From: Prosthecobacter sp. | GTDB taxonomy: Bacteria; Verrucomicrobiota; Verrucomicrobiia; Verrucomicrobiales; Verrucomicrobiaceae | DNA: 35,474 nucleotides | Reading direction: 5' to 3' | NCBI GenBank assembly: GCA_030827515.1 | Contig: JAUREI010000019.1 | Location: forward strand, 1 to 35,474 | In this document: piece by piece, positions 8,712-16,655 of the stretch | Layout: each line of letters starts with the position of its first letter | Position numbering within the stretch: the stretch's first letter is position 1 | The notes under the pieces: model-generated | Told to the model about the DNA's origin: nothing | Database searches by the model: none | The model's input: only the letters and a program-made list of their open reading frames with translations | Translations under genes and position numbers: made by a program

Positions 8712-8766
8712 AACCAAGGCGCAGGGGCGCGTGTGTCGGGAGCCGCGCGTCCCTGCCTTCCTGGTT
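8712..8766. terminator. Imperfect long hairpin between convergent genes, possible bidirectional terminator
   Basis: AACCAAGGCGCAGGG-GCGCG-...-CGCGC-GTCCCTGCCTTCCTGGTT; lies between the PDZ gene (+) and the SurA-like gene (-); no clear U-tract. Confidence 0.4.
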
Positions 8767-8828
8767 GAACGGTGAAAGTCAGGCCGCCAGGCCTTCCAGG
8801 TATGGAGCTGCGGACACTCCCGGTCGTT

Positions 8829-9806
8829 TCACCAGCCGTATTTCTTGATGACGGCTTTTTTGCGCAGGCCGGCCATCCACTGGTCGATGATCGCCTTCGA
8901 CTTTTCCGAGGAAATGGCCCGTTCGATTTCCTCGCGCACTTCGGAGAGTGGCTTGGCCGTTCCTGGTCGGATGTCATCGCAGCCGATGATGATGTAGGCG
9001 GCCTCGTCGTCGAGGACCGGGCTGATCTCACCAGCCTTCATGCCGAAGGCAACATTGGCGATGGAAGTCTTGAGTTGGTCACGGTTCATCCAGTCCCAGG
9101 TGCCGCCATCCTCGGCCTTGCTGTCCTGGGAATAGGTCTTTGCCATCGTCGTGAAGTCCGCTCCGTCCTTGATCCGGGTGCGAATTTCCTCGGCGAGCTT
9201 GCGCTGGCTCTCAAGAGTGGTGCCGGCCTCACCGCCAAACTTGGGCAGGGTGATCGTGCGAATCTTGACCGAGCCGCCGCTGCGCCAGGAGTCGAGGTTC
9301 TTCTTGTAGTAGTCTTCGACTTCCTTGGGCGTGGCAGGGGGTTGCTCGGAAGCCTGCTTGCCGCGCATGGCCTGAACGATCATCATCTTTTCGCGCATCT
9401 CGCGGAACTTTTTCAGGGTCATGCCCGTGCCGGTCAATTCGCGGATGAAGGCGTCGCGGTCGCCCTTGAAGCTTTCGCGGATGATGCCGTTGATGTCATC
9501 ATCCACCCACTGGGCCTTGATGCTGGCTCCGAGGCGCTTGAACTCGGCAAGCACGAGTTCGCGATCCACCAGGCTGTCGAGGGCGTTGGTGCGCAGTTTG
9601 GCGAGTTCCGTCTGGAGCTGGTCGGGCTGCTCCTGAAGCTGGAACCGCAGGATCTGCTCCTGGGCGGTGACGGCGTCGCGAACCTCCGATTTCATGATGG
9701 GGTTGCCATTGACCACGGCGGCAATGCCGTTGCTGTAACTTTGGGCACCGGCGGCAACGGCCAGGCCGAGCACGGGGACGAGGGAAAGGAGGAGACGGGG
9801 GTTCAT
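8829..9806 (-). CDS. SurA-like peptidylprolyl isomerase (SurA_N plus PPIC rotamase)
   Basis: Signal peptide MNPRLLLSLVPVLGLAVAAGAQ; SYSNGIAAVVNGNPIMKSEVRDAV; rotamase-like GADFTTMAKTYSQDSKAEDGGTWDWMNRDQL. Confidence 0.9.
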   Translation of the reverse strand: MNPRLLLSLVPVLGLAVAAGAQSYSNGIAAVVNGNPIMKSEVRDAVTAQEQILRFQLQEQPDQLQTELAKLRTNALDSLVDRELVLAEFKRLGASIKAQWVDDDINGIIRESFKGDRDAFIRELTGTGMTLKKFREMREKMMIVQAMRGKQASEQPPATPKEVEDYYKKNLDSWRSGGSVKIRTITLPKFGGEAGTTLESQRKLAEEIRTRIKDGADFTTMAKTYSQDSKAEDGGTWDWMNRDQLKTSIANVAFGMKAGEISPVLDDEAAYIIIGCDDIRPGTAKPLSEVREEIERAISSEKSKAIIDQWMAGLRKKAVIKKYGW

Positions 9807-9925
9807 GTCCAAGGCACGCATACCCAGCAATGCCCGGCCAGGCAAGGCCAAACCCGGCATTCAAGAATGGGTAAAGCATGGAGCCGCAGCGGCTTTTATT
9901 CCAAGCCCGGCCATTTTTCTAAGTT

Positions 9926-10921
9926 TCAATCCACCCGGCCGAAGGCGCTGACTTCGTTCTTGTTCGCGCACAGGCGGGTGAGACGAAAATCGGAACAGAA
10001 CCCGGGTGCCTGCCCCTTGAGTTGATCGAGCAGGCCATACTCGTCGCTGCCCTTGAACTTCACGGTGACCAGAAAGCGGCGCATGAGGCCGGCCCTGAGC
10101 CAGTCGAGCAGCAGGTCAATGCTCCGTTGGGGAGCGGCAATGATGTCACAGAGCAACCAGTCCACCGGCGTCTCCGGGCGGAATTTGAAGGCATCTCCCT
10201 GATGGAAGCGCAGCCGGGGGTTTCGCATGAGGTCCGATCGCAGTGGGCTGCGGTCGACGGCGGTGACTCGTGCGCCTCGTTGCAGGGCGACGTAGCTCCA
10301 GCTGCCGGGCGAAGCGCCAAGATCAACGCAGGATTGGCCGCCCTGCAGGCGTTCGCCCAGGCGCAACTCGGCCTCGACGACCTTTGCGAAGGCCCGGCTG
10401 GGCGCCTGCTTGTCGACGGCCGGCAAGATCTCACCGGCAGGAAAAGCGGAGAGGAGCGCGCGACGGGCGTGCGGACCCGGTGCAGCACAGACCGACAGCA
10501 GACCGGTGTCGGGGGCCGTGAGAGCGACCTGGACCAGCGAGGTCGCCGGCGTGAAGGGGGCCGTGCCGTCCTCGAGGGAGCGCAGCAGAGCGCGGCGGCG
10601 CTTCTTGAGACGCTCAGCGAGGGCGTTGCGAACCAATTCACATCGGTGCGCGCCGGCACGGCCCTCGCCGTAAGCCGGCCACAGGTGCAGACGCCAGGGT
10701 TGGTGATCGGGCAGCAGGCCGACAATGGCGCTCAGAATGGCATCGGCCCAGCCATTGATGGAGGCGGCATGAACCGATTGCGACTCCGGCAGGGCCTGGC
10801 GGGCAAACGCGGCGAATTCCGGCAGGGGATCGCAGGTCAACCAAGGGGAGGTGCCGGCAGGAACACCCAACTCCCGGGCCAGGGGTTCGATCAGCTCCGG
10901 GTCGGCCAGCAGGGTGTGCAT
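9926..10921 (-). CDS. SAM-dependent rRNA 2'-O-methyltransferase, RlmM/FtsJ-like
   Basis: CVDLGASPGSWSYVALQRGARVTAVDRSPL, FHQGDAFKF, VDWLLCDIIAAPQRSIDLLLDWL, FLVTVKFKGSDEYGLLDQL. Confidence 0.85.
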   Translation of the reverse strand: MHTLLADPELIEPLARELGVPAGTSPWLTCDPLPEFAAFARQALPESQSVHAASINGWADAILSAIVGLLPDHQPWRLHLWPAYGEGRAGAHRCELVRNALAERLKKRRRALLRSLEDGTAPFTPATSLVQVALTAPDTGLLSVCAAPGPHARRALLSAFPAGEILPAVDKQAPSRAFAKVVEAELRLGERLQGGQSCVDLGASPGSWSYVALQRGARVTAVDRSPLRSDLMRNPRLRFHQGDAFKFRPETPVDWLLCDIIAAPQRSIDLLLDWLRAGLMRRFLVTVKFKGSDEYGLLDQLKGQAPGFCSDFRLTRLCANKNEVSAFGRVD

Positions 10922-10962
10922 GGGAGCGTTCGCAGGGGCGGGAGTCCGGCAGGAGAGCTGCC

Positions 10963-11946
10963 TCAGGTGAAGAGCAGGCGCAGCGGTGCCAGTTCGGGCA
11001 GTTCCGTGCAGACCGCAGCCAGATTGCGAACGCCGGCCGGGATGTGCTGTTCAAAGTGCAACTTGCCCTGGTTGCGGCTTAGGTTGGCATAGGCACCCAG
11101 AGCCTGCATCAGGCGTTGGGCTGCACATTGCATGACAACCTGACGCAGTTCCGGCAGGTCCAGCCCGCGCAGGCGAGCATAGAAACCCAGCAGATCCTCG
11201 CGCTCGCTCCAAAGCATATTCACATAGGGATCAAAGAGAAGGGACGCGACATCGTATTCGGCAAGGCCCGGTCGCAGGCCCTGGTAGTCGACCAGCCAGG
11301 CAGTGCCGTCCCTCAGCAGAATGTTCTGGCTCTGGAAATCCCGGTGAACCAGGCAGCGCGGTCTTTCGGCGAGGCTGCGGCGCAGGCTGGCAAGTGCCGC
11401 ATGGGCGGCTGCATGTTCATTGGCATTGGTTTCGCGACCGAGGTGACCGCGCACGAAATGTTCGAGAAAGTAGTTCTGCTCCCAGGCATACAAACCCTCG
11501 TCAAACTCCGGTTCCATGGCCGCAACTTCCTCCAGGTTGAGGCTGCCGGCGGACACGCCATGGATTTTGGCAGCTTCCGCCAAAGCGGCTTCATAGAGCG
11601 GCCGGCGCGCGGACCAGGAGGCGTCCCGGTGGGCGTGCAGGTCATCCTGCCCGAGATCCTCCAGCCAGACAAACAGTCGTTGATCATCGACCCCGAGGAT
11701 CGCGGGAACGCGCACACCGAGGGAGGCCAGCCGGCGCGTGGCAGGGACGAATTTCGGGTTGTCGCGCCGCGCCAGAGTGTAGATCATCAGGATCATCGGC
11801 GGCTGGGCAATGTCTGACCAGCGGAAGCGGTAGTAGTGACGATCCGAGCCGCCTTTCAGAATGGGCTCCACCTCGCAGGCGCAGGCCTGCAGCGCCGGAA
11901 AACGCTGGCGCGTCAGGATGAGCAGGGCCTCGTGTTCGGGTGGCAT
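10963..11946 (-). CDS. Aminoglycoside phosphotransferase-family sugar kinase (AmgK-like)
   Basis: HRDFQSQNILLRDGTAWLVDYQGLRPGLAEYDVASLLFDPYV kinase motif; GGSDRHYYRFRW N-lobe. Start MPPEHEALLILTRQRF at 11946. Confidence 0.8.
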   Translation of the reverse strand: MPPEHEALLILTRQRFPALQACACEVEPILKGGSDRHYYRFRWSDIAQPPMILMIYTLARRDNPKFVPATRRLASLGVRVPAILGVDDQRLFVWLEDLGQDDLHAHRDASWSARRPLYEAALAEAAKIHGVSAGSLNLEEVAAMEPEFDEGLYAWEQNYFLEHFVRGHLGRETNANEHAAAHAALASLRRSLAERPRCLVHRDFQSQNILLRDGTAWLVDYQGLRPGLAEYDVASLLFDPYVNMLWSEREDLLGFYARLRGLDLPELRQVVMQCAAQRLMQALGAYANLSRNQGKLHFEQHIPAGVRNLAAVCTELPELAPLRLLFT

Positions 11947-12080
11947 GCAAGGCCGATGTAATACCGTCCCGTGGTCACCGCAACCGCGAGCTGTGCCCAC
12001 TCGGGGGTGGGAAAAAATGCGGATGTCTGCCAGAAAGTCCCCGCTGGCGCCGCTTGTTACAACTGCACCCACCTCACCAC

Positions 12081-13331
12081 ATGCGCCTGCCCATCCCATT
12101 CTTGCTTCTTGCCCTTGCCACCAGCGCCAGCGCCGAGTGGCCCGAATTTCGAGGTCCGGATCGCCAGGGGCACAGTGAAACGGCGGATTTACCCGTTGAA
12201 TGGAGTCCGTCGGTTCGCCGGGGCATTCGCTGGAAGGCGCCGGTGGCCGGCGTTGGCTGGTCTTCGCCGGTCGTCGCCAATGGTCGAGTTTATCTGACGA
12301 CCGCCGTGCCGGAAGGAGGCGAAGACAAGCCCGGGGTGGCGCGCAGCCTGCGCGTTCTGTGTCTGCAGGCGGCCGATGGCCGGCCCGTCTGGGATCACGA
12401 GGTTTTTGTCCAACCGGCCGACGCCCCCGCGGTGCACAAGAAAAACAGCCACGCGAGTCCGACCCCGGTTCTCGAGGAGGGCCGGCTGTATGTGCATTTT
12501 GGCCACCAGGGCAGCGCCTGCCTGGAGGCGGTTGACGGCAGCGTGTTGTGGAGCACTCGTGAATTCAGTTATGCACCGGTGCATGGCAACGGGGGCAGCC
12601 CCGTGATCGAGGGCGACCTCTTCATTTTCAATGCCGACGCCGCGCAAGACCCGGCCGTGATCGCCCTCGACAAGGCCACCGGCAAGCAGCGCTGGCGGTT
12701 TTCCCGGAGCAGCGGCGCAAAAAACAAGTTTTCCTTCAGCACGCCGCTGGTGATTGACGTGAACGGGGTGCGTCAGCTCATCACGGCCGGCAGCGGCGTG
12801 GTCAACGCCCTCGATCCCGCCACGGGAGGCGAACTCTGGCAGGTTCAGTATGGCGATGGCTATTCGGTTGTGCCACGCCCGGTGCATGCCCACGGCATGA
12901 TTTATCTGAGCACCGGCTACAACAAGCCGGTGGCGCTGGCCATCCGTGTAAATGGCTCTGGAGACGTCACAAACACCCATGTAGCCTGGCGCATCGAGAA
13001 GTTTGTTCCACACAATCCCAGCATGATCGTCGTTGGCAACGAACTCTATTTTGTCGCAGACAACGGTGTGCTGACCTGTGCCGATGCCAAGACCGGCCAG
13101 GTGCATTACCAGGAGCGTTGCACCGGTCCGATCAGCGCCTCCATCCTGCATGCGGGCGGTCGGCTTTACCTGCAGGATGAAAAGGGCCTTGGGGTCGTCG
13201 TTCAGGCGGGCAAGACCTTTCGAGTCCTGCAAAAAAATGACTTGGGCGAGCGTTCGCTGGCCTCCTACGCCGTGGTCGATCAGGACCTGCTCATTCGCAC
13301 CGAGAACCATCTCTGGCGCATCGGGCGCTGA
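12081..13331 (+). CDS. Secreted PQQ-binding-like beta-propeller protein
   Basis: Signal peptide MRLPIPFLLLALATSASA; EWPEFRGPDRQGHSE; repeats such as VIALDKATGKQRWRF, VNALDPATGGELWQV, LTCADAKTGQVHY. Confidence 0.9.
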   Translation: MRLPIPFLLLALATSASAEWPEFRGPDRQGHSETADLPVEWSPSVRRGIRWKAPVAGVGWSSPVVANGRVYLTTAVPEGGEDKPGVARSLRVLCLQAADGRPVWDHEVFVQPADAPAVHKKNSHASPTPVLEEGRLYVHFGHQGSACLEAVDGSVLWSTREFSYAPVHGNGGSPVIEGDLFIFNADAAQDPAVIALDKATGKQRWRFSRSSGAKNKFSFSTPLVIDVNGVRQLITAGSGVVNALDPATGGELWQVQYGDGYSVVPRPVHAHGMIYLSTGYNKPVALAIRVNGSGDVTNTHVAWRIEKFVPHNPSMIVVGNELYFVADNGVLTCADAKTGQVHYQERCTGPISASILHAGGRLYLQDEKGLGVVVQAGKTFRVLQKNDLGERSLASYAVVDQDLLIRTENHLWRIGR

Positions 13332-13358
13332 GGCTGGGTTTTCCCGCCAGAGTCCGGT

Positions 13359-14273
13359 TCAGAGGTTTTTGGAAAGCAGTTCCTTTGCCGCCGACTCGAT
13401 GGCTGGCAGCAGGCTCTCGGGCAGACGGGTCAGCAGAGGCAGGGTCGGGCCGGTTTCGGCGACTCCGGCAAGGGCGACCGCATGGTGGAGGACCAGAATG
13501 GGGCTGTGGGCGTTGCGGAGGTCCTCAAGGGGACGGAAGATCTCGCGCAGGGTCTCGGCCTTGGCAAAGTCGCCGGCCTGAATGGCATGCAGCAGGTCGG
13601 TGCTCGGCTGAGGGGCCACACAGACACAGCCGGCGGTGAAGCCGGCAAGGCGGAAATCACGCAGGTGGATGATGGCGGGTTGCTCGCCGATGCCGGACAC
13701 GATGAGATCGGGGTTAACCAGGGTGACCAGCTTGGCGAGGTAGGGATCCTGGGCGGGGTCTTCCTTGACGACAGCATACTTGATCCAGGAGATCAGGCCG
13801 TCGTTGACGAGGGAGGCGGCAAGTTCCGGGGTAATATAGGCTTCGTCCTTGATGTAAAGCACCGCCTGGAGGCCGGATTTGTCCACCCAGTGGCGGATGG
13901 CGGTGGCAACGCCCTCCGGCTTGGCCGGGAATAGGGTAGGCAGAAGCATGGCGGTCGGGAAACCCTGGTCGCGCAGCATGGTGGCCTGATCCATGGCCGT
14001 GCCATACATTGGCCCAACGCTCGGAACCATCCACAGGTCTTCGGGAGCCAGTTCGCGCAGCATTGTCAGCAGGGCGGGGTATTCCGACGGAGCCATGTGG
14101 TAAAGGTTGGCGTTACCGCCATACAGGAGGGTGCGGACGCCGCCGGCATGCAGGTGACGAATGAGACGCCCATTCTCCTCGCGGTTCAGGCTGAGATCCG
14201 CGCCGCGGCAGAGCGGCGGGACGGCGATGACGGAACTGCGGAGGTCAGCGGAGGTGACGGGCGTGGTCTTCAT
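13359..14273 (-). CDS. Dihydrodipicolinate synthase (DapA/NanA) family protein
   Basis: SVIAVPPLCRGADLSLNREENGRLIRHLHAGGVRTLLYGGNANLYHM, VLYIKDEAYITPELAASLV, WIKYAVVKED with candidate Schiff-base Lys. Confidence 0.85.
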   Translation of the reverse strand: MKTTPVTSADLRSSVIAVPPLCRGADLSLNREENGRLIRHLHAGGVRTLLYGGNANLYHMAPSEYPALLTMLRELAPEDLWMVPSVGPMYGTAMDQATMLRDQGFPTAMLLPTLFPAKPEGVATAIRHWVDKSGLQAVLYIKDEAYITPELAASLVNDGLISWIKYAVVKEDPAQDPYLAKLVTLVNPDLIVSGIGEQPAIIHLRDFRLAGFTAGCVCVAPQPSTDLLHAIQAGDFAKAETLREIFRPLEDLRNAHSPILVLHHAVALAGVAETGPTLPLLTRLPESLLPAIESAAKELLSKNL

Positions 14274-14325
14274 GCGGGCGGCCAGTCAACCGCCGCGCCG
14301 CGCGCGGTCAACCGAAATCGCCGAT

Positions 14326-15096
14326 TCAGCGCAACGGCGAAAAGTCCGTGGCTCGCAGGTAGACGCTTTTGACACCCTCGGGTTGCGGGACGGTCAGGGA
14401 GCCGCCGTTGGCCGATTCCGAAGCGCTTTTGGCGGCAATCCAGGCCGGGTCGGCGCGGAAGGCAGCGAAGGATTCCAGACCGGCTTCCCTGCTGTTGTGA
14501 CCGAGCAGGTAGATCAGTTTCCCTCCGGCCCCCTTGTCGGCATCAAGCGGTGTCCAATAACCGATGTGGCGCATGCCATGCACGCTGAAAAGTGCCATGG
14601 TGTGGTCACGGAAGCGCGCGTGCAGGGCGTCGAGCTTGCCGGGAACGGTCGTGTAGGTGCGCAACTCGAAGACGCCACCGGGCGTGCCGGTCCGCACCGG
14701 CGGTGAATAGTCCGTCGCATCAAGAAAAACGGACTCCGGCTGCTGGGCGAGCAATTTGCCCCCCTCTTCGCTGGCCTTTCGCGCCGCTTGCCACTCCGGA
14801 TCCTTGCCGAAGGCGGCGAACGATGCCTTGGCCGCCTCCCGGCTCCGGTGGGCGAGCAGGTAAATCAGCGTGGTGTCGGCCCCATCTTCCTGGGCCAGAG
14901 GCACCCAGTAACCCACGTTTTCCATGCCGTGCTTTTCGAACAATCGGCAGGTGTGATCCCGAAAGCGCGCCAGAAGGGCCTCAAGTTTGCCTGGATTGGC
15001 CACGTACGTTCGAAGTTCATAAACCCGCTCGTCCGCAGCGAGAGGTGCGGACAGGCTGAATAGGGTGATGGAGGCGAGAAGCAGGGCGCGGATCAT
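14326..15096 (-). CDS. Secreted NIPSNAP family protein with two tandem NIPSNAP domains
   Basis: Signal peptide MIRALLLASITLFSLSAPLAA; two copies of VYELRTY...PGKLEALLARFRDHT...GYW.PL...LIYLL.H.SREAA..SF.AF. Confidence 0.88.
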   Translation of the reverse strand: MIRALLLASITLFSLSAPLAADERVYELRTYVANPGKLEALLARFRDHTCRLFEKHGMENVGYWVPLAQEDGADTTLIYLLAHRSREAAKASFAAFGKDPEWQAARKASEEGGKLLAQQPESVFLDATDYSPPVRTGTPGGVFELRTYTTVPGKLDALHARFRDHTMALFSVHGMRHIGYWTPLDADKGAGGKLIYLLGHNSREAGLESFAAFRADPAWIAAKSASESANGGSLTVPQPEGVKSVYLRATDFSPLR

Positions 15097-15269
15097 GATG
15101 GGATAGACGGGGGAGTCACGAGGTTTGTTGCACGAGACGACGCACTTCTGCGAGTCGGGCAGGTTTGATCTGGTGAGTGCGTCTGAGTCACAGCGCTCAT
15201 CACGATCCACGTGAGACGATGGGATCCATTGAAGCCATCAGGGCAGAAAGCCATGATGAAGAAAATCTA

Positions 15270-15392
15270 AATTTTTTATAATTATAGAAATTGTGGCTAT
15301 TTCGATTCTGCTCGGGCTCGGTGACTTTTTTTTCTTGCCAAATTTAGCACTTCTTCATTTGATCCCTAACAGATTATAATACCAAAAATAAA
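15270..15392 (+). promoter_or_regulatory. AT-rich intergenic leader with TATAAT-like boxes
   Basis: AAATTTTTTATAATTATAGAAATTG and CAGATTATAATACCAAAAATAAA immediately before the 15393 ORF; sharp drop in GC relative to flanks. Confidence 0.45.
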
Positions 15393-16655
15393 ATGCAGAA
15401 CCGATTTACCTTCGCCCGCTGCCTTGCCTTCTCGGCATGTTTGCTCCCCGTCACCTTGCCGGCGGCGGTTCTGCAAAAGTTGTCTCCGCGTGTTTCCGTG
15501 CCGGTAGGCTTGGAGAAGGACTTTGCCGGCACCTCCCTTCAGGTGTCAAAGGGTATTGCCAACGTGGAGGCGCTGATACGAGATCCTGCCGGAGAAGCTC
15601 ATTTGGCGGCAGGAGCCAGCCAATTGATTTTCAAATTCTCGCGTCAAGCGGTTCTCAGCCAACTTTCCTTTGTCAATGATGGGATGGAAGGGGAATTACG
15701 TCTGTCTGCCAGTCCCGATGGCCGGCAGTGGGCTATCCTGAGCAGCGAACGTTTCGCGGCCGCGGATCGCCAGGTTTCGGTCAGCCCGGGATGCGCGCAG
15801 GGACGCTTCATGAAGCTTGAATTTGACTCGCTCAAGGGCGGTACGATCCGCTGTTTGCATTTGCAGGGTGGGGATAGCGATCTGAATTATCAGGTGGTTC
15901 AGGACGGAGATGGCCACAGCGTCAACTTCGCCTCAGGGTTGGGTGGAGGACGCATGATTTATGCCACACCAGCCGACAATGCGGATCAACTCATGGTCGT
16001 CTATGATTTGGGGCAGGCGCGAGAGCTCACTGAGTTTGCTTCGGTGCACAGTCGTCAGCCGGCGGATTTGAAGGTTTACGCCATGTCCTCCCTGCCTCAG
16101 AAGGAAGACTGGCGGGGGCGCTTGCAGGCTGATCCGGCTCAGATTGGTCAGCCGGGACAGTTCGTGGCCGAGGTGAGCGATACCTTCGGCAGTGGACACA
16201 TGCGCGTTCGTCTGACGCGTCCGGTGACCACTCGCTACCTTGCCATGGTCTGGCAGAGCCAGATTGGCCTTGCTGGTTTTAAGACCTATGACATTGTCGC
16301 TAGCGGCCCCGGCAGAGTGACTCAGGTGAATCTTTCCGAGGTTGTGGCGGAATTCGCCGAAGCAACCTTGCAGTCATCCACTGGTGCATCCGGTGCCGAT
16401 AAATCGCAATCTGCCCCTCTGCTTGACCAAGTGGTCTATCATCAGGAATCCGCCGGCACCATGGCTTATTTCAGCAATTCCTTTGGTGCGGGCGGCGTCT
16501 CCGCTGGTGTGGGTTCGATGGCGGCGAAAGTCAGCAATTCAAGTGCCCGGCGTCTCAGCAAGGCCTTGGACGACCCTCCCCCTGACGAGGAAATCCCGGA
16601 ATTTGCTGGGCCGGCTTTTGGCATCGAATGGTGTCTGTCGCCAAGTGCTCAATGA
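15393..16655 (+). CDS. Secreted protein of unknown function, possible tandem discoidin-like beta-sandwich domains
   Basis: Signal peptide MQNRFTFARCLAFSACLLPVTLPAA; LSQLSFVNDGMEGELRLSASPDGRQW..., then LMVVYDLGQARELTEFASVHSRQPADLKVYAMSSL. Confidence 0.75.
   Translation: MQNRFTFARCLAFSACLLPVTLPAAVLQKLSPRVSVPVGLEKDFAGTSLQVSKGIANVEALIRDPAGEAHLAAGASQLIFKFSRQAVLSQLSFVNDGMEGELRLSASPDGRQWAILSSERFAAADRQVSVSPGCAQGRFMKLEFDSLKGGTIRCLHLQGGDSDLNYQVVQDGDGHSVNFASGLGGGRMIYATPADNADQLMVVYDLGQARELTEFASVHSRQPADLKVYAMSSLPQKEDWRGRLQADPAQIGQPGQFVAEVSDTFGSGHMRVRLTRPVTTRYLAMVWQSQIGLAGFKTYDIVASGPGRVTQVNLSEVVAEFAEATLQSSTGASGADKSQSAPLLDQVVYHQESAGTMAYFSNSFGAGGVSAGVGSMAAKVSNSSARRLSKALDDPPPDEEIPEFAGPAFGIEWCLSPSAQ

Noticed and set aside
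8772-10025. 417-aa + strand ORF opposite the SurA-like gene
   Set aside because: Shadow ORF; signal peptide and PPIase motifs are on the minus strand.
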